Part shown: one piece after another, positions 21,061 to 32,005 of the stretch | How the letters are laid out: every line of letters begins with the position of its first letter | Numbering within the stretch: position 1 is the stretch's first letter | Assembly (NCBI GenBank): GCA_033558025.1 | Contig: JAUCEF010000004.1 | Span: forward strand, 806,001 to 870,000 | DNA: 64,000 bases | Source: Phytophthora sp. 'mugwort' | Taxonomy: Eukaryota; Oomycota; Peronosporomycetes; Peronosporales; Peronosporaceae | Direction of reading: 5' to 3' | Notes under the pieces: model-generated | What the model saw: only the letters and a program-made list of their open reading frames with translations | Databases searched by the model: none | Told to the model about the DNA's origin: nothing | Program-made: the position numbers and the translations under genes

Positions 21061-21479
21061 AGGGGAAAAATCATCGTGGCTAGTCTACCGGTTAGCCTTG
21101 TGCTTTTATTCGAGCCGACCACAAGTCCCCCCCCCTGTGATGTCCTGGTAAAGCGCTGAAAGGGCACTTGCAGTATTGTTCTCTTCACGTACCAGTGGTT
21201 ATGGTATTTTTCCCTCAGCGACCATTTCTGCATTCCAAAGGAAAGCAGTTATGCAAAAAAAAACTGCGGATTTTCGAAGTTGGCCGGTGTGAAGACGCTT
21301 TCGAGTTGAAGCATGACGTGATTGTTTTTTTTTGTTTTGGTGTTGTTAAAGTCTCCCCACAGATGCCGACATCCCCTACAATGATTTTTAAGTCTGAGTT
21401 AGAGTTGACTATCAAGCGGCTTTCTAAGTTTGCGTTCATGCAGTTCGACTGCGTACCTGCGCGAATTGGTTGATCCTTC

Positions 21480-22587
21480 GACCGGAGTTGATGGAGCGCC
21501 GCAAGCTTCTTGGCTGCAATTTTATACCTGGGATAAGCTCTGCACTTTTCCTTCGATAATCTTTACCACAGCCAGATCAAACGAGGACGCGTGAGTGATT
21601 CAAGCATCGGTCCTTCAACTCGGGAAAGCCTTCTGCCATGCCTTCGAAAATATCGTGAGCATCACGAAGATGTTGCTTGTGCTTCTGCATGCCAGTCATG
21701 AGACTTTCACATTTCTTGAGAGCAGGTAAGATGAACTTAGTTCACTTCAGTGTCCTTACGACTCACCGAGTTCACTTCGTTCACCGACACGCATCCCTCT
21801 CTATACACATAGAAGTTTTTCCAGCGTTTAGTGTGTAGAAGACCTCCGCTGGATAGCACAGAGCGGCATAATCACACGAAGCGCACCAGCTGATTCGATT
21901 AAGCTGTTGACTGGCTGCTGAATCGAATGAGGGATGCTGCACTCTACAGTAGATGGCGTGCGAGGTATGACTTAACGGCGAGGTTTAACTTGTGACAACC
22001 ACATCCCACAAGCGACACACCTAGCAGGTTAGCTCGAGCCTTGTTCGTAGAGCCGTCGTCGCCAATCAAAACTGAAGACGAGGTAATGGATTGTCCGTAG
22101 AGCGAAAGAACGTACTCAAGCAGGATATAGTTTCTTTTAATGTGTAACTCCTCTCATTCAAAGGTGGAGAGCAACCCAGGAGCACCTCTCGATACATTTT
22201 AATCCTCCCAACGACCGCGATATATCGAATCGAAATGTCTGTCCACTTTCCACCGTGATCCCGAACAGGTCAAGTACACCAATTCAATCCTCTCTCTGTC
22301 AGCGGGACTAGGAGGGTATAACACGATATACTGGTCCTACTCAGGGTTTCAATCTTCGCGATTCCCCTTGTGACCGGGTTATCTACCTCACTAAAAGGCA
22401 TATGCTGTATTACAATCCACCCAATCAATCGATGGACACTCAATGCACGCTCCCCGATGAATTTGTTTTGACCGAACCCACCGGATTGTCTAGCCCTTTT
22501 TTGAGTCCGATGGACTACGCATCTATTGAGATGCTTTATAAATTGATGTAGCCCGACTTTCACCTTCGCTTTGGCGCCTCTTTGCAC
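21480..22587 (-). pseudogene. hAT-type transposase relic
   Basis: The right end (22587-22270) reads 'HQFIKHLNRCVVHRTQK' and 'IGWIVIQHMPFSEVDNP', typical of hAT transposases after the BED finger. Further left in other frames are 'LIGDDGSTNKARANLLG' and 'VGCGCHKLNLAVKSYL' (the conserved CxxHxLNL block) and 'ESLMTGMQKHKQHLRDAHD'. The order is right for one transposase decayed by many stops and frameshifts. It is the same broad family as the relic at 6.6 kb. Confidence 0.65.
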
Positions 22588-22589
22588 CT

Positions 22590-24180
22590 ATGGCGCCAGT
22601 AGATGCCGTGTCCCGCGCTTTCTCTACTGCGGAAACAGAACATGATATCTTTGACGCGAGCTGTAGAAAACGAAGTTTAACGAGCTCCGTGCTGCTGCTT
22701 GTACGCTAAGGTCACGGCGGCTAAAAGACAAATGAGCGCGACCGGCTACAATTAAAACTAACGTCATCAGTTAAAAACGCAAGTTTCGAAACGACCACGA
22801 GACAAACATATTTACTGCGGTCCGGCCGAGGCTGCAGTACCTGTTGATGTTGTGTGTGTGTTCGCTCGTAATAGTGGTTTGCAACACGCACTGCAGAAAT
22901 CCATACTGCAAAATGTATTTTACCCAACACAGCCCGTCGGTTGTCAGCATTCCCAATGCCCGGCGGACACATGTGTCATCAGACCACAGCACCAAGTTTA
23001 CAATTTACAGTAACTTCGACCTTACTCTCAAAGAAAGTATTGAAAACTGGCGCACACATTTGCGACGGCGTCGCGCAAGTATACTTATTAAACATTTAAC
23101 TTTTGTTGAGAAAATCGCCTCAAAGAAAGTGTAACTGAATTCGCACCTAAAAAATGAACTATTGAGAACACGTGCGGTTTGTGTTTTTAAAATCGCTACG
23201 GTCACTAAAGTGAACGCCCTCCGCCAGACCCAACATCCTGTTGAAGATAGAAGGCCAACCGAGTCTTGTGTTGACCCCTGCCAACCCACCGACCGCTTTC
23301 TCCACTATCGGTGCATAGCCGTTGTGCGGTATCCCCGCCCACTAGGGAGGCAACTGATATTTGGGCCATTGCTGAGCAGACAACCGTAGGAGACGCAACG
23401 GTACACCTAGAGGTCGTTATGAGCGATGAAGACGGATCTTGCGCAGCGCTAAACCGCAGCGACAATGAAGACCAGGGTGAGGACATGCATACGGAATCGG
23501 TCGATTATGCCGGAGGGGTTCCAGCCAGAATTTCTATTCGCCGTACGACGAACCAGCGGTGCGACAAGTGCAAAGGAAAGCGAAGCAAGCTCGGCGAGAG
23601 CCACGAGCTCTGATGCCTATCATGGCAGAGGATAATCAAGATCACAGCGAACAAGAAGCAGATGAAACCCTGCTCGCAGGGGACATGTGGCTCACATACA
23701 AAGCTTACATCCGTGGAGCGCTGTCCGCCGCTGACGTGTGGGCCATGCTTTTAGAGTAGTTCAATAGCAAGGTGCTCAATAATCGTTTCCTCCCCTTCAA
23801 AAAGCTGTACAACGTCAAGATGGAAACCACAACGAGCGACGCCTGAACCGAAGAAAAAAGCCGAAAGCACGAAGGAAGTTTGCAGCAGTGCTGGCTTAAA
23901 CTACTTGCCAGTCAAAATATCCGGAATACTTTGCTTATCCAGGTTAGGAGTGCCTGCGAGAGGAACAACAAAAAAGCAAAATCACATTGGAGGCACGCAA
24001 ACCCAAGTGCATCTTGAGACTAATTGCATGAAAAATGAGGCACGCTTAATTAGGTGGTCAGAACGCTGTCGGGCCAAAACGTGCGCGAACCCGTATTGCG
24101 CGGTGCGCCCCGCCAGAAAGATCATTCCCTATTTTGCTCCTCCTCCTCCGCCGATGCCCTCCCAAGCTTCCCACCCCGAG
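22590..24180. other. Decayed sequence without a recognised gene
   Basis: Frames of 60-100 codons occur on both strands. One on the plus strand (23419-23613) encodes an Asp/Glu-rich piece followed by 'RCDKCKGKRSKLG', resembling a zinc-ribbon fragment, and may be the front end of the Tc1-like relic to the right. I see no intact gene. Confidence 0.4.
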
Positions 24181-25160
24181 CACCCCCTCACCGAGATGAG
24201 TCGCATCGTTGACTCACCGCGCAGGCTTACTCACTGTCGCCGCCAACTACGGCATCATGCGGTTGATGGCGTATCGCCTCGTGGATAGCGGCCGCGTCGA
24301 TGCTCTTCCCCACGGAGGAGCTTGCGCTGTCATCGTGAAGGTCATGCCCGAGGTGAAGGAGTACCTCGAGACGTACCTATCACGTACACCATGGAGGTCG
24401 TGCACATCATACTCATTTTCGACATGGGTGTCGAGGTCTCCATGTTATATATAAGCCGGCATGCTGTACACGGTCAAGCAAACCCGAGTCTAGCCTATGA
24501 CCTTCGACAACAAGGTCAAGCGCCAAAACTTTGGGCGGCGTCTTAAGCTGTACCAAGCGATGGCGACTAATTTTGTTTTACGAAACGAACCTTAACGTCT
24601 ACTCGTGTTCGCGCGAAGAAGGGCAATTATGTGCGGTCGTGATGCTTTCCAAGGGCGCCAACCTTCCGGTTCATTACGCGATGAACCCCGATAGGCGTCG
24701 TGCTGTACCAACTGGGGAGGGACAGCACCCGGATGAAACAGAAAGCGACGCTAATCGAGAACATCTGCAGTACGGTACGGTCGTCCTCTCTTTCAGGAGA
24801 GCTACGGCGGGAAGAAGATTGCGGTGGTCCTGGGCAACGCTCCCGCGCATCGTCAAACGGAGAAGCGCGTGACACCGCGCGACGACTTAGTGCTTCTGTG
24901 CATGGCTCCATTTTCAACCATGTGTAAACTTATCGAGGGTTGCCTTCGGTTCTAAAGGCGCACGTGCGAAAGAGCATATCGCACTGAACCGCGACGCGAT
25001 CTGTGATCGCAGCGACATCACGGACAACGACATCAATATCATGACGATTAAGGAGCATACTAAGCGCTTCCTGAAGCGTGCGGCTCAATCAAATCATATC
25101 CATAATTGTCACAAGATGGCGGTGCATGCGCTGTTAACGCTGCCGAGCTGGTGTAGAACA
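24180..25160 (+). pseudogene. Tc1/mariner-like transposase relic
   Basis: From left to right: 'VAANYGIMRLMAYRLVDSG' (helix-turn-helix), 'VSMLYISRHAVHGQ' (second DNA-binding helix), 'YETNLNVYSCSREEG' at the first catalytic position, 'KIAVVLGNAPAHRQ' at the second, and 'LKRAAQSNHIHNCH' near the end. In active Tc1-like enzymes these blocks read DETN and LDNAPxH, so both Asp positions appear changed here (Tyr and Gly), on top of frameshifts near 24380, 24590 and 24700. The element is certainly inactive. Confidence 0.65.
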
Positions 25161-25499
25161 TGATATACGGACAATAAAGCAAGATGGTTAGCTGTGTGGC
25201 TTTACATGCCATTAATCTCAATTTTTACTTGGGTTTGCGTGTGAGACGAGGCGGACAGTTAAGGCTCGCAGGACCTTCGTCCACGTCATCCATGATGCTG
25301 CTTGTATCACAAAGGGATATGCCTAGGAGCAGACATCAGATGCAGGGCTGAAGCCTTACAGGGACTTGATGGTGTTGGCCAGGCGACGGTCAGTTGGAAG
25401 AAGAGAAGTGAGCTAAGCAGCCCAGTGCGAACATCGCAGTCACCTGTCCTATCCTCGCTACTCGTACTATATATATTAGGACTGATTACCAAGCTATTC

Positions 25500-25880
25500 A
25501 CGTAGTTGTACGCATGCCTACTGTGAGTGTGTGCAACAGCACTCAGGAGTTTCACCCAACGCCCGGGGCAACCCCCCAACACCAGGCGGTGCTGGTGCAG
25601 CAGCAGCATCGTGTAGGAAGCAGGCTTGTACAATACCAGCAACACACAGAGTTTCACCTCGCAGGCAACCTTCGTCGAGGCAGCGCTTTCCCAACGCCAG
25701 CACGCAGGAGTTTCACCCGCAGGGCAAACCCCCGAGCATCATGCAGCGTCTGTGCAACAACAGCGGTCTGGGCAGCGGCAGTGTTTGGGAAGCAGCAGTG
25801 TCTGGGCAGCAGCAGTGTTGGGCAACGGCAGCGTCCATTGTGTCGCTGATTGAGTCCTCGCGGAGTCGCTCGCGATAATC
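25500..25880. repeat. Degenerate tandem repeats
   Basis: Two repeat types are seen: 'GAGTTTCACC' units with flanking C-rich sequence (about 25548, 25650 and 25708), and 'GGGCAGCAGCAGTGTT'-like units (25775-25825). Gln/Ser-rich open frames are by-products. Confidence 0.55.
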
Positions 25881-26427
25881 ATATGTGGTACAGCGCGCCT
25901 TCACACCAGATGTACGTTGTTGACTCGCCATATATCATAGTATCTCACAGCGTGCCTCCAATGTGATCTGTGCTTTTGTTGTTTGCGGCTGTTCATTTTG
26001 CTTGCTTGTATTCTTAACTTGACCGGGCAAAGGTGTAGTAAGTAAATATCTCCTAGTGGATTTTTTATGATACTTATGACACGGGTATGTCACTAAAGAG
26101 TATGGATAATTGAGCAGAAAATGATTCTTCCGATGAAAATGGAGTTTTACTTTTTCAAGCTCATAACTTCAGGGTATGAAAGGTCTAGAGGGCGTACAAA
26201 ATGCCATTTTCGTACTGCGGTTAAAAAATATACGTGTGTCTGACGCCGTCTCAATACCATTTTGGATGTTTGACTGACACTAAAGCTAGCTCCGATCCAC
26301 AGCTTTTGTGCTTCAATGTGAAGTCACGCTGTCACTCCTCAGCAGGGCCCCGTAGAATGGAATTCATGAATTGATACTTTGCCTGACAGACGAAAAAAAA
26401 GATGCATAATTTAATTAATCGCGAGCA
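25881..26427. other. AT-rich intergenic, nothing recognised
   Basis: No open frame of note, no repeats beyond short A or T runs. Confidence 0.5.
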
Positions 26428-27823
26428 TTGTGGTCAATTGGTTTCCTAATGGCTTCTACCGCATACACATCCCAAAGCTCTTTATTGATGGACAAAGACA
26501 TCACCGCCTACAGCCTTTCAGGCTGCATACTTTTGCGTGGATCGGTAGGGACCCGCTTTACAGCTGAGGAAAAGCGCTCACTCTCATTAGACGTCGGTGG
26601 AACGAAACCGACGTCCATGTAGCGCACTCGGCGGCCCGACTTGCGTCGCTTGAATACGTTGCTCACAAATGAGGGTTCGTCTTCAGACGTTTCATCCGTG
26701 TCGTCGACACTTTCCGTCAGCTTGGACCTCGGACATGCAGCCCGCTCAGCCACATTGGGGGACTCGTGACGCTGCAGCTTGACGATCCCCGTTCCCAGCC
26801 CAATCGTAATTCCAGCTGCGGATACTTTGCCACGACATGGGCAAACAGCCGGCTAACACCAGATAGCGTAAGCGAAGGTTTTTGCAGCGTCCAGGTAACA
26901 CCCTCGAGCATTCCACACAAAGCGCCTTCGCGCGGTTGGTCTCGCGGCGGCAGAGCGGGTAGGCCTCGAGATCGTATTCAGCAACGGTGCCATGGTCGAT
27001 CTTCAATAGAGAAGGCATCAAACGAATGCAGCGATCGACCATTGCGTACGAATTTGACCAACGCGTGTCGTTACCCATCGCCGGTGCGAGGGGCGTAATC
27101 TTGTGGAGCATCGCGCGGCCCTTGATTGTGGAAAGACGCTTCATGATGCATGGATACGCATCAATAGTGGCTCTTCCGGTGAGAGAAAGCCATAACCAGA
27201 TTAAATCTGTGACTGGCGCACCCGATGAACGGAATGGCACCAATACGGTGCCCGATGTACTGATTGACACTGCAGTTATCGCCGGCCATGAACAGCACAG
27301 ACCCCCACGACCGTTGGAAGCGCGATAGGGTGTCGGTGATGAGATCATAGACGCTCTGAGCACCCTCATCGTCGACCGGAGAAAATGTTAGCAGCAGGAA
27401 AGCGGCGTGAGGGACACTCCAATTCTTCGAAGTAGTCATCCTAGCCCGCCGTTGATCGCACGGATGTTCCACTGTCGAAAACAACAAAGATGGCGACATA
27501 GTGGCGGCCACCACACGTCCACCCGTCCAGCACCAGTTCAAACGTCTTGGGCAGTACCACAATGATGCGGCCGTCGACGTGCTGGGCCAGCATCATGATG
27601 TAGCGAGTCAACGTGTTCTCGCTGATGTTGTCATGCAATTCTGGCGAAACCAGAGGGGCTCGCAAAAAGAAAAAGGCAAGCGCTCCATCGCCACCCACTC
27701 CGACCACCGGAAGATGTCGCTTGTGCGACAGTCTACGATATGTAGACGAAGAGCGTTCTGCTTCCGCAGAGCTGTCTGGACCTCAGCCTTGTAGCTTGTG
27801 TGAAAGCTGCGCAGGTGATTCAT
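26428..27823 (-). pseudogene. hAT-type transposase, nearly full length but frameshifted
   Basis: Pieces in four frames follow in order: 'SFHTSYKAEVQTAL' and 'DCRTSDIFRWSEW' (N-terminus), '[19 protein letters not shown]' with the first catalytic Asp, '[15 protein letters not shown]' with the second Asp and '[13 protein letters not shown]' (the CxxHxFNL block), 'MGNDTRWSNSYAMVDRC', and finally 'FVPPTSNESERFSSAVKR' from the C-terminal dimerisation region. Frame changes occur near 27665, 27470 and 27200 and again before the last piece. This is the best preserved transposase in the window, which suggests a younger insertion than the other hAT relics. Confidence 0.75.
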
Positions 27824-27829
27824 GAGATT

Positions 27830-28512
27830 CGGGAAGCCATGGGGCCGGGTTGAATAGTGAGGGTAAGAAAACTCTACATTCGGACACTGTATTTACAGTT
27901 CTATCTAAATATGAGGCATGATTGTAGTTTAATGTAATCTCCATGACCCGCGCTATTGCTCGAAGTGCATGCGGGCGACTGGAGCGAAAAACGTGTCGCT
28001 ATCCCACGAGTACGGAAGTGACGGGAAGAGCTCGCCAAACGCGGGATTTGAGGCGGCGTGCAAGGGCCGAACTGCGGTAGGTGAGCTATGATAGCTCCCC
28101 GCCCGGAAACCTCGGGGCTGTCAAAGGATCGGTTTGCGCCAAGGTCAACTCCAATCTTGTCCACTCGTTTTCTTGGCGTCAATTTAAATTTGAATTGCGA
28201 AGAATTGGCAAATGAGTTTGCAGGCACAATTGATAACTACCGGTACGTTAAGAAATGGACGTTAATTTTTAGTAACTACTTCTATTTTTTACGGGCTCTG
28301 CTCCTCAGCGTGTCATTCACAACGTACCGTGACGTCTTCACATGCGAACACCCAGGACTGACCAAGCAACGCATAGCAGCATCTCGTCGGGCAGCATCCT
28401 AATAAACTTTATCAATGTTCGGGCCAGTGGCGCAAAGCAAAATTAAATATTATGTGCCACTCACTACCTTACTGCTGACCTCGATTAAATTTCTGGTAGC
28501 ACAAACAAAATT
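27830..28512. other. Intergenic, no supported gene
   Basis: An open frame of about 100 codons at 28088-28402 has no domain or signal peptide and odd composition; I do not call it. The stretch separates the hAT relic from the coiled-coil membrane protein gene. Confidence 0.45.
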
Positions 28513-29508
28513 TCACGTTCCTATGAAGGCGTTGGGGTCTCGAAGAAGATTTGGATAGCGGGGTCGTAGATCGTGTCCTTCTGCCATCAAGGGCTTCTCT
28601 GCTTGCACCTTTGGTTGATAACTTTTCGGATATCCTGAGTACAGGACCCGCCGGTTGCGCCTCGCTTGCTTCATGGCGTTGCACTTCGCAATGACCACCG
28701 TCAATACAAGAAATAAACTCAAAATCACAGCCACAGGCAGCAAAAACTGCCGACAAATCGCTGTCCCTGCTTGCAGCACCGTTTGCTCCGCCGACATGTA
28801 ACACGCCAGCAACCGCTTCACCATGCTTGATCGCTCTGTATCATCAAAAGTCAGAGTCTCCTCTGGTCCGTCGCTGCTCTTTGCCAGGTCGGAACGTCTC
28901 GCCTTCTGTATTGCTTCTTGCTCCAGCTGCTTCTCAAGCTTCTGCTGCTTCTCCAACTCCCGCATCTTGTCGAGTAGTTGTTGAAGTTCCTGTTCTTTCT
29001 CCAGTGCTTCAAGCTGCTCCAGCTCACGCTGCTTCTCAAGCTCCTGCAGTCTCTCCAACTCCCTCTTGGCCTTCAATTCCTGCTCCTTCTGCTGTTCCAG
29101 CTCCTCCAGCTTCTTCTCTTTTATCCGTTGTAGCACTTGCCTGTTCCTCTGCGTGGCGTCTCGGAGTCCCCGCAGCGTCTTCTCCCACGTCGTCACATTC
29201 TCCCCGGCAGCCCGCCGAGCCCCATCCACCTCCAACTCCGCCATTTCCATCTCCAGTCTCACTTCTTCCTGCACTGCCACCAGCTTGGCCCGAGTTTCCA
29301 GCGCCAGCATCTGCAGCTGCGCGTCCTCTAGTGCGAAGAGTACGGCCACCTGCCGCGCTGCGCTCAGCTGCTGCTCCACGTCCGCGAACGAACGCTGCGT
29401 CTCCTCCACCTTGGCCGCGAGCAGCCGATCAAGTCCATCTGCCTTGTCCTCTCCACACACGCACACCACGCACAGCAGCACGCCGCACACCCACCGGACC
29501 TTCGTCAT
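28513..29508 (-). CDS. Coiled-coil type I membrane protein (unrecognised)
   Basis: The product has 331 residues without introns. I chose the ATG at 29508 because it opens with a signal peptide (MTKVRWVCGVLLCVVCVCG); an upstream in-frame extension lacks one. A long Glu/Leu/Lys/Gln coiled coil spans about residues 35-210, with 'RELEQLE' and 'QELQQLL' heptads. A transmembrane helix follows at about 254-275 ('LLPVAVILSLFLVLTVVIA'), and a basic 50-residue tail ends 'DPNAFIGT'. The expected topology is a lumenal or extracellular coiled coil with a short cytosolic tail. It shares a 146-bp promoter with the galectin/RRM gene. No family is recognised; a surface or secretory-pathway tether is only a guess. 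Confidence 0.8.
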   Translation of the reverse strand: MTKVRWVCGVLLCVVCVCGEDKADGLDRLLAAKVEETQRSFADVEQQLSAARQVAVLFALEDAQLQMLALETRAKLVAVQEEVRLEMEMAELEVDGARRAAGENVTTWEKTLRGLRDATQRNRQVLQRIKEKKLEELEQQKEQELKAKRELERLQELEKQRELEQLEALEKEQELQQLLDKMRELEKQQKLEKQLEQEAIQKARRSDLAKSSDGPEETLTFDDTERSSMVKRLLACYMSAEQTVLQAGTAICRQFLLPVAVILSLFLVLTVVIAKCNAMKQARRNRRVLYSGYPKSYQPKVQAEKPLMAEGHDLRPRYPNLLRDPNAFIGT

Positions 29509-29554
29509 CACCTCGACAGTTGAGAATTCGATGTACGCTACGCAAACCAGACAT

Positions 29555-29594
29555 GTATAGTGTGCACGGTAAAGCCATGTGCTGCACACTATAC
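29555..29594. repeat. Perfect 12-bp inverted repeat in a divergent promoter
   Basis: GTATAGTGTGCA and its exact complement TGCACACTATAC are separated by 16 bp, in the middle of the 146-bp region between two divergent ATGs. It could be a dyad operator for both genes or a hairpin in a 5' leader. Confidence 0.85.
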
Positions 29595-29654
29595 TTCTAT
29601 TTCAGAATATTACTTCTCTTGTACCTAAGTAGCGGAGTTCTTAATTCGGTAACG

Positions 29655-31169
29655 ATGGCGAAGGACGAGGCTGTGGCAGTGGACGCGGCCAAGGACGACG
29701 AGCTGCAGCAGCATCTGCAGCTCGAGGCGTTTGGGGCCAAGTACCTTACGGCACAGGAGATCATGCTGCTTCAGCTCTTCCAGACGGTAGCGGACACCTC
29801 CTCCAGCGCTGGCGCTAGCTCCGACCTGAGTGTGTCCGCCCCCTTGGGCGCTTCTGCGTCGCCCAAGGCGGCAGGCGGGACCCCGTTGGGACGCAAGAGC
29901 TCGCTCATATCCATGGGGAAGGCGGCGGAAGGCGTTATGCCGCCGTCCGCCATGACGCCCAAGCGCCAGGTCTCGTCGGACCGAGCCAGAGTGCAGAGCT
30001 TCTTGGCTCAGCGGTCTTCTGGCGTCTCCAATAGCAACGGAGCTGCAAGCTCTGGGGCAGGAACTGCAGGTACTAAGCCAGCCATGTCAGCGGTGGAACG
30101 AGCAAAGCTGCTGATGGCAAAGAAAGCTGGAGCCCCCAGGACGACGACGTCTTCAGCTGCCGTGAAGAGGTCCAACCCATTGACGGATATTCTTAGAGGG
30201 GGGTCCGGTAGTGTGGTTGGAGGTGTTCATAGTGTCAAGAGGCCAAGAAGTACCAAGAATGACAAACCAGGGGAGATCAAGATCCAGGGAGGACGCACAT
30301 CCATTCAGCTGCCATTAGAGAGCTTCCTGAGGAGTGAGGACTGGGACTCGTCCACAGGGACCCCGCTGGATCTCGTACTGCCTGAAGTTGCTTTCGCCAC
30401 GAATAACACGCTGATTATCCACGCGACGTTGCCGCCGAGATCTTCCAGGTGCTGCTTTAATGTCAGTACGCAGTCAAGTATGCTCAGTGGAGCTCCATAT
30501 CCTGGTACAGTGCTGTACCACTTCAATCCGCGTCGTCAAAGGGGAGGACATATCATCCAGAACAGCAATATTGACGGCCGCTGGGGCTGCTCGCAGCCGC
30601 TGCCACGGTTCCCGTTGACATTTGGTGAGCCCTTCACGCTGCGTCTGACGATTGTGCCAACGGGCTTCTTGGTGTTCGTCGAGGAGATTTTCCAAGACGA
30701 ATTCAAGCACCGAGTACCTATTCGGGAGGGCGAAAACCTCGTGCTGACGGTCCCTACTCGCGACGAGAACGGCAACCCAGAGGGCGTCATCGTACACAGT
30801 GTGTGGTGGGGCCACGCTGAAGTGCCGCCTAACCTGGATACCCGTCGACGAGGCAGCAGTGGTGGATATCGAGGTGGCGATCGTGGAGGCTATCGCGGTG
30901 GCAATCCTGGTAGAGGTGGCGACCGTTTCCACCCCGCACCTCATCCGTATGAAGTATATGTGGGCAACCTGCCGCAGGGCACGTCGCGTGAAGAACTCTC
31001 CTTCCTATTCCAGTACCTGAGCTATGAAACTGTGCGTATCACCGCTCGTGGCTTCGGCTTCGTGACACTACGCAGTGCGGAGGCCATGAACCGTGCGGTG
31101 GAAGACTTGGACGGCAAAGAGTTTAACGGAATGAAGCTGCGCGTGTCGTGTGCGCTACCTCCAAAGTGA
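29655..31169 (+). CDS. Galectin-domain / RGG / RRM fusion protein
   Basis: A single exon of 504 residues. Residues 1-210 are Ser/Ala-rich and low complexity. A galectin-type carbohydrate-recognition domain covers about 245-385: 'YHFNPRRQRGG' (H-x-NPR), 'IIQNSNIDGRWG' (V/I-x-N...W) and 'GEPFTLRLTIVPTGFLVFV', ending with 'EFKHRVPI'. These are the galectin signature positions, although the Glu that normally follows the Trp is not obvious. A short RGG/GYRGG box (about 403-425) leads into an RRM (431-504) with RNP-2 'VYVGNLP' and RNP-1-like 'RGFGFVTL'. Galectin folds bind beta-galactosides, whereas RGG boxes and RRMs bind RNA, so the protein is likely nuclear or cytosolic; there is no signal peptide. 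The open frame extends far upstream, but that part lies antisense to the neighbouring gene and was rejected. Confidence 0.88.
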   Translation: MAKDEAVAVDAAKDDELQQHLQLEAFGAKYLTAQEIMLLQLFQTVADTSSSAGASSDLSVSAPLGASASPKAAGGTPLGRKSSLISMGKAAEGVMPPSAMTPKRQVSSDRARVQSFLAQRSSGVSNSNGAASSGAGTAGTKPAMSAVERAKLLMAKKAGAPRTTTSSAAVKRSNPLTDILRGGSGSVVGGVHSVKRPRSTKNDKPGEIKIQGGRTSIQLPLESFLRSEDWDSSTGTPLDLVLPEVAFATNNTLIIHATLPPRSSRCCFNVSTQSSMLSGAPYPGTVLYHFNPRRQRGGHIIQNSNIDGRWGCSQPLPRFPLTFGEPFTLRLTIVPTGFLVFVEEIFQDEFKHRVPIREGENLVLTVPTRDENGNPEGVIVHSVWWGHAEVPPNLDTRRRGSSGGYRGGDRGGYRGGNPGRGGDRFHPAPHPYEVYVGNLPQGTSREELSFLFQYLSYETVRITARGFGFVTLRSAEAMNRAVEDLDGKEFNGMKLRVSCALPPK

Positions 31170-31339
31170 CGAGAGTCTGCGATGAAAACATCGAGTTCTG
31201 CGACGAACTACAGCAATACATTTTTGCTATTTGAATAGTGCTATGGTATGTTTTTTTTTTTTTAACAGGATCGCTGGAGGCTACATGCAGTAATATCGTC
31301 GCTTGTAACGGACCCTTTTAATGAGAAGGACATTCTGTA

Positions 31340-31366
31340 CCAATTTGGCAGTGCCAAATTGGCACG
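31340..31366. repeat. Nested palindrome downstream of the galectin/RRM gene
   Basis: CCAATTTGGCA-G-TGCCAAATTGG forms a perfect 11-bp hairpin and overlaps a second palindrome GTGCCAAATTGGCAC. It lies 170 bp after the stop codon, so it could form in the 3' UTR or act as a protein-binding dyad. Confidence 0.7.
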
Positions 31367-31464
31367 TTTGGCGTCGTTTCAGAATGGTGTTGGAATTAAT
31401 TTCCATGTTGGTAGGTAGACTGGATGCTTTGGAGAGTGAGTTAAAGTGTGAAGAGCATCAACTA

Positions 31465-31750
31465 TAAACCCGTGGCAACTTCTGATATTGGTTCCTCCGT
31501 TCCATGAATCTTGTCGACACAGAGAAACTTGGTGGCTTCGGGACTATAGGCGCCAACAAAACTTAACGCCGCGAAGATTAGTTTGGCTAGCTTTGGCCAC
31601 TCGCCTGTAGTTCTTGAGCGGACGTTGCGGCAACAGGCGTTAAACAGAAGAGCGACGAATTTATGGTAGTAAAATAGGGCATTCCTGGTAGTCTTGACAG
31701 ACGCAGAGGAGAGAGCGAGCAAACGAGATAATCGCCCGTCGAAAAACACT
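31465..31750 (-). pseudogene. EPIC-type cystatin pseudogene (copy B')
   Basis: In two frames one can read a signal-peptide-like 'SSLFCLTPVAA' and then 'VGAYSPEATKFLCVDKIHG', closely resembling 'VDAYSPEVTKFVSVYKIYC' of the gene at 33.7 kb. Several stops and a frameshift separate them, and the inhibitory loops are lost. Downstream and upstream flanks (around 31790-31920) also match those of the 33.7 kb gene. It is therefore the decayed partner of that gene after duplication. Confidence 0.7.
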
Positions 31751-32005
31751 CCTGTTTAACGGCTAACAAAACTTTTTATCATTTTTTCGACTGTTATACC
31801 GCCAGGTCGTGGATGAGATGGACGAAACTGTCGATACTTTCTTCATATTATATGAAATTTCTGCGTAATATCACGAAGCATATTAAATTGGTGAACCGCT
31901 TGGTAGGCATTGATCAAATTATTGGAGTCGCGGACGTAGTATTGGGTTTACGCGGTCTACAAACTTAACATCTACATGTAGTGTCATGTACGCAGGCGAC
32001 ATGCG

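Noticed and set aside
20440..21159. 239-codon open frame
   Set aside because: Ala/Pro/Arg/His-rich translation of a GC-rich minisatellite; open in other frames too, with no domain or signal peptide.
28827..29654. In-frame 5' extension of the galectin/RRM frame (276 codons)
   Set aside because: It is antisense to the coiled-coil gene and its Ser/Pro/Ala composition is the mirror image of that gene's codons. The family-like start is the ATG at 29655.
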